From an uncultured Burkholderiales bacterium (lineage in GTDB: Bacteria > Pseudomonadota > Gammaproteobacteria > Burkholderiales > Burkholderiaceae_C), in assembly GCA_903941205.1 (NCBI GenBank), contig CAJAOB010000332.1, positions 1 to 40,564 of the forward strand: a stretch of 40,564 bases of DNA, read 5' to 3'. The translations under genes were made by a program, and so were the position numbers. The notes beneath the pieces were generated by a model. It saw nothing but the letters and a program-made list of their open reading frames with translations, was not told where the DNA came from and did not search any database. Below are positions 7,906 through 15,365 of the stretch, piece after piece. Numbering within the stretch: position 1 is the first letter of the stretch; every line of letters begins with the position of its first letter.

Positions 7906-8708
7906 GTCATGCCTTATTTTTTGGTTTCAGCGCCGGCTTATGACCATGTACCGATGTTAATGAATAGACCCCGGCGCGGCTGCTTCAGATCTTTGGCCTG
8001 ACCGGCTTTGACTCGCCTCGAAGCTTTTGCGGCAGGCCGCACAGTCTGCAGCATTAGAAAACAAGGTGAAAAGTGCCTAGATCACGCGGAAATTGGTCAG
8101 CGACTGCACGAGGTTAGGAGCATTCACGAGTTCATAAAGGGCTAGTTCATGTTTCAGGCCGGGCCAGCCCGGGTGATCCGCACGGTAATACTGAATCGGA
8201 GGCGCATGCTGAACGGGGTCAGTGGCAGCTTTGACCACAACGTCGACGCTCACGCCGCCTTCGTTCAGTCTCCCCGTTAGCATGAACCCGAGGTGACCCG
8301 AATTTCACTGAAAGACTGTTAGGCCGTGCGGCGACGCGACCCCTCCAGGAAGTCAAAGCTGGGCCAGACAGCGTAACGGCTGGGCTACCGCCCGACATCG
8401 TTCACACTTGGCTCCAGCTTGGCCGAAACAGGCAGCTCTCATGCTTTCCTGACTTGCCGAATTCAGGGCCCTTGCTCCCGATTCCCAACTCATCCAAAGC
8501 CCGCGCCAGTTGACGCTGGTATTGGACCAATCCGAAGATCTGCCTCTCAGGAGCGCATCAGTGGCGGCATTAGCGCTGACGCGCAATGAGCATACAAGCC
8601 CACAGACAGCCGTCTTTGCAGGGACAACGCTGAAAAGACTTGCTTGGCTGACATCTTGATGGTGATCGAACAGGCAGGTCTTCATTAAACCAGACAAGGA
8701 GTTCAGCG
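7906..8708. other. About 800 bp without a recognisable gene
   Basis: Between the minus-strand oxidoreductase and the glycine-zipper gene both strands carry only short frames. One (8077-8283, minus) is listed separately. Another (8353-8784, minus, 143 codons) overlaps the well-supported glycine-zipper gene and has no recognisable family pattern. The stretch should contain the promoter of the minus-strand sugar block and that of the glycine-zipper gene. I see no repeat, tRNA or terminator in it. It may hold decayed coding sequence. Confidence 0.5.
8077..8283 (-). CDS. Doubtful small ORF, possible gene remnant
   Basis: 68 codons beginning MLTGRLNEGGVSVDVVVKAA and ending LVQSLTNFRVI. The composition is protein-like (alternating hydrophobic strand, few arginine/serine runs), and the frame continues protein-like for several codons before the ATG until a TGA around 8303-8306. 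This could mean it is the tail of a longer broken gene. I do not recognise a family, there is no clear ribosome binding site, and no neighbour supports a role. It could equally be chance. Confidence 0.2.
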   Translation of the reverse strand: MLTGRLNEGGVSVDVVVKAATDPVQHAPPIQYYRADHPGWPGLKHELALYELVNAPNLVQSLTNFRVI

Positions 8709-8942
8709 ATGCTAATAAAACACACCATGGCCCGTACCGCGGGCGTAGCTGTGCTTGCGATGGGTGTAATCGGCTTGGCCGCATGCAGCGGGATGTCTCA
8801 GCAAGAAAAAAACACCGCTATTGGAGCCGGCGTAGGCGCTATTGGTGGCTCCATCGTGACCGGCGGCAGCACGGCGGGCACTGTTGGTGGCGCTGCGGTA
8901 GGCGGCGTGATCGGCCACGAACTGAACAAGCCCAGCAAGTGA
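8709..8942 (+). CDS. Glycine-zipper 2TM lipoprotein (OsmB-like)
   Basis: 77-residue small lipoprotein. The N-terminal signal peptide ends in the lipobox IGLAAC with the lipidated cysteine at residue 26. After it come two glycine-zipper helices, AIGAGVGAIGGSIVTGG and AGTVGGAAVGGVIGHEL. Such proteins (OsmB/SlyB/Rcc01693 type) sit in the outer membrane and are often induced by osmotic or envelope stress; the stress link here is by family only. AAGGAG lies 8 bases before the ATG at 8709 and favours it over the ATG at 8727. The next small membrane-peptide gene starts 9 bases after its stop, so the two are likely co-transcribed. Confidence 0.82.
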   Translation: MLIKHTMARTAGVAVLAMGVIGLAACSGMSQQEKNTAIGAGVGAIGGSIVTGGSTAGTVGGAAVGGVIGHELNKPSK

Positions 8943-8951
8943 GCGATCATC

Positions 8952-9098
8952 ATGCTTGAAACAATTGCAATCGTTCTGCTAGTGCTGTGGCTGGTAGGCC
9001 TTGTATCGTCGTACACCATGGGGGGGCTGATCCACATCTTGCTGGTCATTGCTGTGGTGATGATCTTGGTGCGCGTGATCAGCGGCAGGCGAATTTAG
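8952..9098 (+). CDS. Lmo0937-family small membrane protein
   Basis: 48-residue peptide absent from the ORF track because of its size. It has two hydrophobic helices, LETIAIVLLVLWLVGLVSSY and LIHILLVIAVVMILVRVI, joined by the short conserved TMGG turn and ending in a basic SGRRI tail. This is the pattern of the lmo0937/DUF5670 family of inner-membrane peptides of unknown function, frequently annotated beside stress genes such as glycine-zipper and CsbD-like proteins. The start ATG is 9 bases behind the upstream stop and the Shine-Dalgarno sequence is weak, so translation may depend on the upstream gene. Confidence 0.78.
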   Translation: MLETIAIVLLVLWLVGLVSSYTMGGLIHILLVIAVVMILVRVISGRRI

Positions 9099-9180
9099 CA
9101 AGCTGCTAGCCCCAGGTTTTTAGCCACAGCGGACTCATGGTTGTCGGCCCCTTCAGCCTACGGGTAACTTGTCAGGATGT

Positions 9181-9194
9181 CGCCACGCGTGGCG
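9181..9194. repeat. Perfect 14-bp palindrome
   Basis: CGCCACGCGTGGCG reads identically on both strands. It lies between the plus-strand lmo0937-type gene and the minus-strand tRNA terminator. With no following T-run it is not a typical intrinsic terminator. It could be a binding site, a weak hairpin or chance. The rest of 9099-9260 holds nothing identifiable. Confidence 0.4.
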
Positions 9195-9260
9195 GCGCAG
9201 CATTGGTGATTTCAAGCCCGCTCTTGCGGAAAATTTCTTAGCACAGACGGTTCTTCAATG

Positions 9261-9296
9261 AAAAAGGCCTTCAAGAATCACTTCTTGGAGGCCTTT
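9261..9296 (-). terminator. Intrinsic terminator behind tRNA-Thr
   Basis: On the minus strand AAAGGCCTCCAAGAA pairs with TTCTTGAAGGCCTTT around a GTGA loop. It is a 15-bp stem with one C/A mismatch, followed by further T residues. It begins 11 bases after the CCA end of the tRNA and would end the petABC-sspAB-tRNA transcription direction. Because the 5' arm begins with A's the hairpin could also work on the other strand for the lmo0937-type gene. Confidence 0.85.
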
Positions 9297-9307
9297 GGAC
9301 TGTCTGG

Positions 9308-9383
9308 TGGTGCCGCTTGTCGGATTCGAACTGACGACCTACCGCTTACAAGGCGGTTGCTCTACCAACTGAGCTAAAGCGGC
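9308..9383 (-). tRNA. tRNA-Thr (anticodon TGT)
   Basis: 76-nt cloverleaf including an encoded CCA. The acceptor stem GCCGCTT pairs with AAGCGGC. The D arm contains AGCTCAGTTGGTAGAGC. The anticodon stem ACCGC/GCGGT encloses the 7-base loop CTTGTAA, so the anticodon is TGT, reading ACA. The T arm carries the standard GTTCGAATC. It lies 13 bp downstream of the sspB stop on the same strand and is followed by a strong hairpin terminator, so it may be processed from the sspAB transcript. Confidence 0.96.
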
Positions 9384-9396
9384 GAAGCCCTTAATT

Positions 9397-9927
9397 CTAC
9401 TTCACCCGCTTGAGCGACGGCCGTTTGCCAGGCGGTGATTTCGGCGGTTCGGGCGGCTCTTCAGGAGTCTTACCCCGTGCTCTTGAAGGCGCCGCATCGG
9501 GAACGAGTTGCATCACGTTGCCGTCGCCGCCGCTTGCGGCGGGCGTTGCCGCCGGAGCAGTCGCGACCAAAGCCGTTCCTGTTGGCGTGGAAGACTGCTC
9601 AGACGGAGCCGGTCCAGGAAAAGACATACCTTGTCCGTTTTCCCGCGCGTAAATGGCGATCACACGGCCAACCGGGACCACTATTTCCCTTGCGCTGCCA
9701 GCAAAACGGGCTTTGAACTCAATGAACTCATTGCCCAACTTCAGCGAACTGGTGGCGTCAAATCCGATGTTCAGAACAATCTCGTTGTTCTTCACGTAGT
9801 CACGCGGCACCTGAACGGTTTCGTCGACCATCACAGCAATGTAGGGCGTCAGCCCGTTATCGGTACACCACTCGTACAAGGCCCGGATCAAGTACGGGCG
9901 AGTCGAGGTGGCATCCAGAGCGTTCAT
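9397..9927 (-). CDS. sspB: SspB, ClpXP protease specificity-enhancing factor
   Basis: Adaptor that binds ssrA-tagged proteins and delivers them to ClpXP. 176 residues from the chosen ATG. The conserved fold is easy to see: STRPYLIRALYEWCTDNG, YIAVMVDETVQVPRDYVKN, EIVLNIGFDATSSLKLGNEF and VPVGRVIAIYARENGQGM. After about residue 115 comes a long Ala/Pro/Ser-rich linker and a basic, proline-rich end. E. coli SspB has a similar flexible tail whose last residues dock on ClpX; here a VMQLVPD stretch may play that part. The ORF track uses a GTG at 9951; ATG 9927 gives the usual N-terminus MNALDATSTRP, though no strong Shine-Dalgarno supports either. It lies 40 bp after sspA. Confidence 0.93.
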   Translation of the reverse strand: MNALDATSTRPYLIRALYEWCTDNGLTPYIAVMVDETVQVPRDYVKNNEIVLNIGFDATSSLKLGNEFIEFKARFAGSAREIVVPVGRVIAIYARENGQGMSFPGPAPSEQSSTPTGTALVATAPAATPAASGGDGNVMQLVPDAAPSRARGKTPEEPPEPPKSPPGKRPSLKRVK

Positions 9928-9967
9928 GAAGTCGGCCAAGCTATGCCTCACGCACTTTCTGGGGCGC

Positions 9968-10579
9968 TTACTTGCGCATGACCTTTTCCGAGGGCGTCAG
10001 CGCCTCGATATAGGCCGGGCGCGAGAAGATGCGCTCGGCGTACTTGAGCAAAGGCGCGGCATTCTTCGACAAATCAATGCCGTAGTAGTCCAGGCGCCAA
10101 AGCAAAGGCGCAATGGCCACGTCAAGCATCGAAAAGTTGTCACCAAGCATGAACTTGTTCTTGAGGAACACCGGCGCGAGTTGCGTCAGGCGGTCACGCA
10201 CGTGGGCACGGGCTTTTTCAAGTGTCTTTTCATTGCCTTTGGCAGCGCGCGATTCCAGCGTGCTGACATGGACGAACAACTCTTTTTCGAAATTCAGCAA
10301 GAACAAACGAACGCGGGCACGGTCGACAGGGTCGCCGGGCATGAGTTGTGGGTGGGGGAAGCGCTCGTCGATGTACTCGTTGATGATGTTCGACTCATAC
10401 AGGATCAGGTCACGCTCCACCAGGATGGGCACTTGCCCATAGGGATTCATGACATTGATGTCTTCCGGCTTGTTGTAGAGATCGACATCACGAATCTCGA
10501 AGTCCATGCCTTTTTCAAATAGCACAAAGCGGCAACGATGCGAAAAGGGGCAGGTTGTGCCTGAATAAAGGACCATCAT
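9968..10579 (-). CDS. sspA: SspA, stringent starvation protein A (GST-fold RNA polymerase partner)
   Basis: 203-residue protein with a glutathione-S-transferase fold that associates with RNA polymerase and affects stationary-phase and acid-stress transcription in enterobacteria. It starts MMVLYSGTTCPFSHRCRFVL, a thioredoxin-like N-terminal domain. This continues with MNPYGQVPILVERD and YESNIINEYIDERFPHPQLM, then the helical C-terminal domain (about residues 85-203) with FMLGDNFSMLDVAIAPLLWR. GGAGT 9 bases before the ATG supports 10579; a second in-frame ATG follows at once. It lies 104 bp behind petC and just before sspB, the usual petABC-sspAB order in betaproteobacteria. Confidence 0.95.
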   Translation of the reverse strand: MMVLYSGTTCPFSHRCRFVLFEKGMDFEIRDVDLYNKPEDINVMNPYGQVPILVERDLILYESNIINEYIDERFPHPQLMPGDPVDRARVRLFLLNFEKELFVHVSTLESRAAKGNEKTLEKARAHVRDRLTQLAPVFLKNKFMLGDNFSMLDVAIAPLLWRLDYYGIDLSKNAAPLLKYAERIFSRPAYIEALTPSEKVMRK

Positions 10580-10654
10580 GGCGGAGAACTCCTGGATGCA
10601 AAGGAGTGGGAGACGTCAAGTCCGTAAGAACTTGGGCCTGCCACTCCAGAAGGT

Positions 10655-10674
10655 GCCGGGAATTTCTGCCCGGC
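10655..10674. repeat. Hairpin between petC and sspA
   Basis: GCCGGG and CCCGGC form a 6-bp GC-only stem with an 8-base loop, 9 bases after the petC stop on the minus strand. No T-run follows on that strand, so it is a poor intrinsic terminator. It may protect the 3' end of petABC mRNA or attenuate read-through into sspA. Confidence 0.4.
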
Positions 10675-10683
10675 GAAAAATAA

Positions 10684-11448
10684 TTACTTGACGTCTTTCC
10701 AGAACGCCGCGTTCAGGCGCCAGGCGACGAAGGTCAACAAGCCGAGGAACAGCAAAACCCAAGCGCCGATGCGCACGCGGGTGTTTTGTGCGGGCTCGCC
10801 CATCCACTGCAAGTAAGCTACCAGATCAGCAATCGACTGGTCATATTGCAAAGGCGCCATGGTGCCAGCGCTGACTTGCTTCCAGCCCTTGAAAACCGGA
10901 ACTTCGTGGCCGTGGCTGCTGTGCATTTCAAACTGCGGCTCGCGAGCGCCCTGCAACTCCCAGAGCACATTCGGCATGGCCACATTGGGGAAAGCCAGAT
11001 TGTTCCAACCGGTGGCCTTGCTGTCGTCCCGGTAGTAGCTGCGAAGGTAGGTGTAAAGATAATCCGCGCCCGTTCCCTGGGCGCCGGAACGCGAACGGGC
11101 GATAACGGTCAGATCCGGGGGCGTGCCACCAAACCATTCCTTTGCTTGCTTGGGGTCAATCGCCGCCTTCATCGTGTCGCCCACCTTGGCGTCGGTAAAC
11201 AGCAGGTTGTCCTTGATCTGCTGCTCTGTCAGCCCGATGTCCTTGAGCCGGTTGTAGCGCATGAAGGCAGCCGAATGGCAATTGAGACAGTAGTTGACGA
11301 ACAACTTGGCGCCGTTCTGCAGCGCTGCCAGATCGTTGGTCTTGTTGGGTGCCTTGTCCCAGGAGATGCCGTCTGTTGCTGCTTGCGCCCCGAAGGCCAG
11401 CACCAGCGAAGCCAGCAGCCCGAGCGCCAGTTTTTTGAATCTAATCAT
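10684..11448 (-). CDS. petC: Cytochrome c1 of the ubiquinol:cytochrome c reductase (bc1) complex
   Basis: 254-residue heme protein that passes electrons from the Rieske centre to soluble cytochrome c in the periplasm. A signal peptide (MIRFKKLALGLLASLVLAFG, cleavage after AQA) precedes the heme-binding motif CLNCH at residues 54-58. The likely axial methionine lies in SAGTMAPLQYDQ. A C-terminal membrane anchor (IGAWVLLFLGLLTFVAWRL) ends the protein. The ORF track starts at 11478; ATG 11448 opens the signal peptide directly and has GGAGA upstream, so it is preferred. It is the last gene of petABC, starting 16 bp after petB. Confidence 0.96.
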   Translation of the reverse strand: MIRFKKLALGLLASLVLAFGAQAATDGISWDKAPNKTNDLAALQNGAKLFVNYCLNCHSAAFMRYNRLKDIGLTEQQIKDNLLFTDAKVGDTMKAAIDPKQAKEWFGGTPPDLTVIARSRSGAQGTGADYLYTYLRSYYRDDSKATGWNNLAFPNVAMPNVLWELQGAREPQFEMHSSHGHEVPVFKGWKQVSAGTMAPLQYDQSIADLVAYLQWMGEPAQNTRVRIGAWVLLFLGLLTFVAWRLNAAFWKDVK

Positions 11449-11464
11449 GGTGTCAGTCTCCGGC

Positions 11465-12865
11465 TCAATGGGCAGCAAAGGTCACGCGGTCAGGCACGGT
11501 CTTGAAGGTACCCAGGCGGCTCCACCAAGGCATAAGCAGGAAAAAGCCGAAGTAGAACAAGGTGCCAACCTGCGAAACGCGCTCGTTCAGGGCCGAGGGG
11601 GCCTTGATACCGAGGTAACCCAGAACAATGAAATTGATCACAAAAACCGCATAGAGGTACTTGTGCCAGTCCGGGCGATAACGAATGGACTTGACTTCGC
11701 TGTGGTCAAGCCACGGCAAGAAGAACAAGATGATGACAGCGCCACCCATCACCACAACGCCCCAAAACTTGGGGTCAAAGACGAGCATGGCAGCCACCAA
11801 GGCCAGAGCAACGACAGCAATCGCACCCTTGAGAGCAGCAGAGACACGGCCCTTGAGGACGGTGAACACCGCGGCAGCGGCGACGCAGGCCACAAAGACA
11901 TACATCATCTCACCAGTAACTGCACGCAACATCGAATAAAACGGTGTGAAATACCAGACTGGTGCGATATGAAGAGGGGTCTTCAAGGGATCAGCCGGGA
12001 TGAAATTGTTGTACTCCAAAAAATAGCCGCCGGCTTCAGGCGCGAAAAAGATGATCGCTGTAAAGATCATCAAGAACACGCTCACGGCGAAAATGTCATG
12101 TACTGTGTAGTAAGGATGAAAAGCGATGCCGTCAAGCGGCTTGCCGTTAGCATCCTTGTGGGCCTTGATTTCAACGCCGTCAGGGTTGTTGGAACCCACT
12201 TCATGCAGCGCGATCAGGTGCGCCACGACCAATCCAAGCAACACCAGTGGCACGGCGATCACGTGGAACGCAAAGAAGCGGTTCAGTGTTGCATCACCCA
12301 CCACAAAGTCACCGCGGATCAGGAGGGCCAGATCCGGACCGATGAAGGGAATGGCGGCAAACAAGTTCACGATCACTTGCGCCCCCCAGTAGCTCATCTG
12401 GCCCCAGGGAAGCAGGTAGCCCATGAAAGCTTCGGCCATCAGCGCCAGGAAAATCGCACAGCCGAAAAGCCAGATCAGCTCGCGTGGCTTGCGGTAGCTT
12501 CCGTACATAAGGCCGCGGAACATGTGCAGGTACACCACAACGAAGAACGCGCTGGCGCCGGTGGAGTGCATGTAGCGAATCAGCCAACCCCACGGCACGT
12601 CCCGCATGATGTACTCGACCGAGCCGAAAGCCAGAGCGGCGTCGGGCTTGTAGTGCATCGTCAGGAAAATGCCGGTGACGATCTGGATCACCAGCACCAA
12701 CAGTGCTAGCGAGCCGAACACATACCAGAAGTTGAAATTCTTGGGCGCGAAATACTCGCCCATGTGCTCTTTGTACAGCTTGCTGGCGGGGAATCGGTTG
12801 TCGACCCAGTTCAGCAGTTTCGCGCCCGCGGGTGCGTCAGGAGAAATTTCTTTTAGTTCAGCCAT
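11465..12865 (-). CDS. petB: Cytochrome b of the bc1 complex
   Basis: 466-residue integral membrane subunit carrying hemes bL and bH and the quinol sites. The heme-ligand histidines are in YMHSTGASAFFVVVYLHMF (helix B) and FFAFHVIAVPLVLLGLVVAH (helix D), two per helix. The Qo-site motif is PVWY (APVWYFTPFY) where mitochondria and alphaproteobacteria have PEWY. This form is known from beta- and gammaproteobacteria. Eight or more hydrophobic helices are visible and the length fits a full, unsplit cytochrome b. It lies between petA (62 bp upstream) and petC (16 bp downstream). Confidence 0.97.
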   Translation of the reverse strand: MAELKEISPDAPAGAKLLNWVDNRFPASKLYKEHMGEYFAPKNFNFWYVFGSLALLVLVIQIVTGIFLTMHYKPDAALAFGSVEYIMRDVPWGWLIRYMHSTGASAFFVVVYLHMFRGLMYGSYRKPRELIWLFGCAIFLALMAEAFMGYLLPWGQMSYWGAQVIVNLFAAIPFIGPDLALLIRGDFVVGDATLNRFFAFHVIAVPLVLLGLVVAHLIALHEVGSNNPDGVEIKAHKDANGKPLDGIAFHPYYTVHDIFAVSVFLMIFTAIIFFAPEAGGYFLEYNNFIPADPLKTPLHIAPVWYFTPFYSMLRAVTGEMMYVFVACVAAAAVFTVLKGRVSAALKGAIAVVALALVAAMLVFDPKFWGVVVMGGAVIILFFLPWLDHSEVKSIRYRPDWHKYLYAVFVINFIVLGYLGIKAPSALNERVSQVGTLFYFGFFLLMPWWSRLGTFKTVPDRVTFAAH

Positions 12866-12927
12866 AACAGTTCCTACTCAGTGAAGGTGCGGCCTGCGGG
12901 GATGCGCCGGCGCGCTCCTGACAAGCT

Positions 12928-13563
12928 TCAGGCCTTTTTGTCTTCGCCAATCAGCAGACGACTATCCGAAAGGTACATGTGGGGAGGCACCTCCAGGTTG
13001 TCCGGGGCCGGCTTGTTTTTGTACACGCGGCCGGCCATGTCGAAGGTCGAGCCGTGGCAAGGGCAGAGGAAGCCACCTTGCCAGTCATCCGGCACGGAAG
13101 GCTGGGCGCCCATCTGGAATTTGTCGACCGGCGAGCAGCCAAGGTGGGAGCAAATGCCAACGGCTACCATGACTTCTGGCTTGATCGAACGGTTATCGTT
13201 GCGTGCGTAAGCCGGGGTGAGTTCCTCGGGCTTGCGCTGAGACTTCGGATCGGCAAGCTGATTTTCGACTTTTTTAAGGGCGGCGATCTGCTCCGGCGTG
13301 CGTTTGATGATCCAGACGGGCTTGCCGCGCCATTCGACAGTGAGCTTTTCGCCCGGTTTGAGGGTAGAGATGTCCACCTCGACCGCCGCACCGGCCGCTT
13401 TGGCGCGCTCGGAGGGCTGAAAAGTGCTGACGAAAGGGACCGCGACTGCCGCAACGCCCGCGCCGCCAACGGCACAGGTCGAGATGATCCAGTTTCTTTT
13501 TTGGTGGTCGACGTCTGCGCCGGGTGGCGCCACAAGGCTTGAATTACTGCTAGCTTGGGTCAT
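12928..13563 (-). CDS. petA: Rieske iron-sulfur subunit of the bc1 complex
   Basis: 211-residue protein holding the [2Fe-2S] cluster that takes electrons from ubiquinol. Cluster ligands are CSHLGC (Cys138, His140, with Cys143 for the disulfide) and CPCHGS (Cys167, His170, with Cys169). The N-terminal signal-anchor follows QKRNWI, and Rieske proteins of this type are usually Tat substrates. Here the Tat motif is relaxed (one Arg, HQKRNW), so Tat dependence is inference. tatABC lies about 4 kb away. ATG 13563 replaces the track's upstream start because the preceding residues are not family-like. First gene of petABC; its promoter must lie in the 249 bp shared with divergent mscL. Confidence 0.96.
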   Translation of the reverse strand: MTQASSNSSLVAPPGADVDHQKRNWIISTCAVGGAGVAAVAVPFVSTFQPSERAKAAGAAVEVDISTLKPGEKLTVEWRGKPVWIIKRTPEQIAALKKVENQLADPKSQRKPEELTPAYARNDNRSIKPEVMVAVGICSHLGCSPVDKFQMGAQPSVPDDWQGGFLCPCHGSTFDMAGRVYKNKPAPDNLEVPPHMYLSDSRLLIGEDKKA

Positions 13564-13812
13564 GAGATTCCTTGAAGGACTCGCTTGAAAAAGGCTTGTT
13601 AGGGACAACCCGGCATTGTAGCGGAGCGAATGGGCGAATTTTGGCAGATGCTTGTGGGGGCGGGGGCTGCGCGCCTTGGTGGCAGCCTGACCGGTAACCG
13701 GGCTCGGCCACCTACAACAGCTTGCGAATAAAGCCGGTCTCGTCTCGCACCAGGCCTTCGATAATTCCTCAGGGCCTGTGCGTCTATTTTTTCACCCCCC
13801 GGAAAGCAAGCC

Positions 13813-14247
13813 ATGACCATGTTTCAGGAATTTAAACAATTCGCCCTCAAAGGCAATGTGATGGATCTGGCGGTTGGCGTCATCATCGGCGCGGCTTTCG
13901 GCAAGATAGTGGATTCCATGGTGTCGGATCTGATCATGCCGCTGGTGGGCAGGCTGGCGGGAAAGCTTGACTATTCTGGCCTTTTCATCGCGCTCGGCCA
14001 GATACCCGCAGGCACCGTCAACACAGTGGACGCGATACGCAAAGCCGGGGTGCCAGTGCTCGCGTATGGCAACTTCATCACGGTGTCCGTCAACTTCGCT
14101 TTGCTGGCATTCATTATTTTCATGATGGTCAGGCAAATCAATCGCCTGAAGAAATCCGATCCTGTGGCTCCTGTCGCGGTCGCGGCAACGCCCGAGGGCG
14201 TAGTATTGCTGCGGGAAATACGTGACAGCCTGAGGCGAGAACCCTGA
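13813..14247 (+). CDS. mscL: Large-conductance mechanosensitive channel MscL
   Basis: 144-residue inner-membrane channel that opens on hypo-osmotic shock. The N-terminal amphipathic helix [20 protein letters not shown] leads into TM1, [20 protein letters not shown], with the pore-lining GVIIGAAFG motif. A periplasmic loop, TM2 ([20 protein letters not shown]) and the cytoplasmic helix follow. Length matches the family. Two ATGs lie 6 bases apart (13813, 13819); a weak GGAAAG precedes the first. It is divergent from petABC and convergent with pdxA, with only 29 bp between the two stops and no clear terminator there. Confidence 0.97.
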   Translation: MTMFQEFKQFALKGNVMDLAVGVIIGAAFGKIVDSMVSDLIMPLVGRLAGKLDYSGLFIALGQIPAGTVNTVDAIRKAGVPVLAYGNFITVSVNFALLAFIIFMMVRQINRLKKSDPVAPVAVAATPEGVVLLREIRDSLRREP

Positions 14248-14276
14248 GCGCGGTCGTTCCGCCACGCCGTTTCCGC

Positions 14277-15356
14277 TCAAGCCGCCAGGGACCGCGCCAT
14301 GCGGATAGCCGCCAGCAGGCTAGAAGCGTCAGCCCGCCCGGTGCCTGCGATGTCGAACGCGCTGCCGTGGTCGGGGCTGGTACGCAACAAAGGTAAGCCG
14401 AGCGTGACGTTCACGCCCTGCTCCATGCCCAGATATTTCACGGGGATCAGCCCTTGATCGTGGTACATCGCCACCACCACATCAAACTCGCCCACGCGCC
14501 CGCCCGAGGCTCGGGCGCGCATGAAAATGGTGTCGGGGGCATGGGGGCCGCTGGCCTGAATGCCGGCGGCTTGCGCGGCCGCGATCGCCGGCGCGATGAT
14601 GTCGACTTCTTCGCGGCCAAACAGGCCGCCTTCTCCGGCATGCGGATTCAAACCTGCAACCCCGATTTTTGGCGGGCGACCGAGGATCAGCGTCAGCGCC
14701 GCGTGGGTGATCCGCAAAGTCTCCAGCACGGTGTCAAAACGCACCGCCTCGATGGCCTCGCGCAAGGAAATATGAATGCTGACCAGCACGGTTCTGAGTT
14801 CGGGGTTGGCCAGCATCATGCGCACTGGCATGTCAGCCAGAGATTTGCCCAGATAGGCGGCTGCCTGGGCCTGCAACATTTCGGTGTGGCCCGGGAAACG
14901 CGAACAGTCGCCACCTGCGGCAAAAAGCGCTTCTTTGTGGATGGGCGCCGTGATCATTCCGCGCGCCTGGCCCGACAGCACCGCCTGCGCGGCCGCCACG
15001 ATGCATTCTGCCCCCGCGCGACCGGCAGCTGCGCTGATCTGCCCGTAAGCGGGCGGCGCCTCGAGCTCACAAGCCTGCCAGACGCCGATGCAGCGCGGCG
15101 GCACGCTGGCGACGTCGGCGAAGCCAGACAGTTCGGCCACTGCAAGCGGCAACGCGCTCGTCTGCGCGCTGGCCGAATCACTCGCCGCATCGGACGTAGC
15201 CACCAACTGCGCAGCCCGCCGCAGGACGGCAACATCCCCCACCACGACACAACCACACAACTCCGCCGGGGCCCGGGCAAAGGCTTTGGCGATGATTTCC
15301 GGGCCGATGCCCGCGGCATCGCCCATGGTGATGAGAAAGGGATGGTCGCTAGTCAT
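14277..15356 (-). CDS. pdxA: 4-hydroxythreonine-4-phosphate dehydrogenase PdxA
   Basis: 359-residue NAD-dependent enzyme of the DXP-dependent pyridoxal phosphate pathway. Family landmarks: LITMGDAAGIGPEIIAKA at the start, TAPIHKEAL, FPGHTEML (metal-binding His), GLNPHAGEGGLFGREE (second His), MYHDQGLIPVKYLG (third His) and RTSPDHGSAFDIAGTG. A low-complexity Ser/Ala insert (ATSDAASDSASAQTSA, around residues 53-68) lengthens the N-terminal lobe and is probably a surface loop. It starts 9 bp after the Nif3-like stop, so the two are likely co-transcribed. A PdxA-like paralogue with another substrate cannot be fully excluded. Confidence 0.92.
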   Translation of the reverse strand: MTSDHPFLITMGDAAGIGPEIIAKAFARAPAELCGCVVVGDVAVLRRAAQLVATSDAASDSASAQTSALPLAVAELSGFADVASVPPRCIGVWQACELEAPPAYGQISAAAGRAGAECIVAAAQAVLSGQARGMITAPIHKEALFAAGGDCSRFPGHTEMLQAQAAAYLGKSLADMPVRMMLANPELRTVLVSIHISLREAIEAVRFDTVLETLRITHAALTLILGRPPKIGVAGLNPHAGEGGLFGREEVDIIAPAIAAAQAAGIQASGPHAPDTIFMRARASGGRVGEFDVVVAMYHDQGLIPVKYLGMEQGVNVTLGLPLLRTSPDHGSAFDIAGTGRADASSLLAAIRMARSLAA

Positions 15357-15365
15357 GAAAACCCG

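Noticed and set aside
8353-8784. 143-codon minus-strand ORF
   Set aside because: It overlaps the start of the well-supported glycine-zipper gene, has no recognisable family pattern and a Ser/Arg/Cys-rich composition typical of chance frames.
11294-12709. 471-codon plus-strand ORF
   Set aside because: Antisense to petB and the start of petC. It is rich in His/Gln/Lys with no membrane or domain pattern.
14248-14276. Bidirectional terminator between convergent mscL and pdxA
   Set aside because: The 29-bp gap has no inverted repeat with a convincing stem or T-run.
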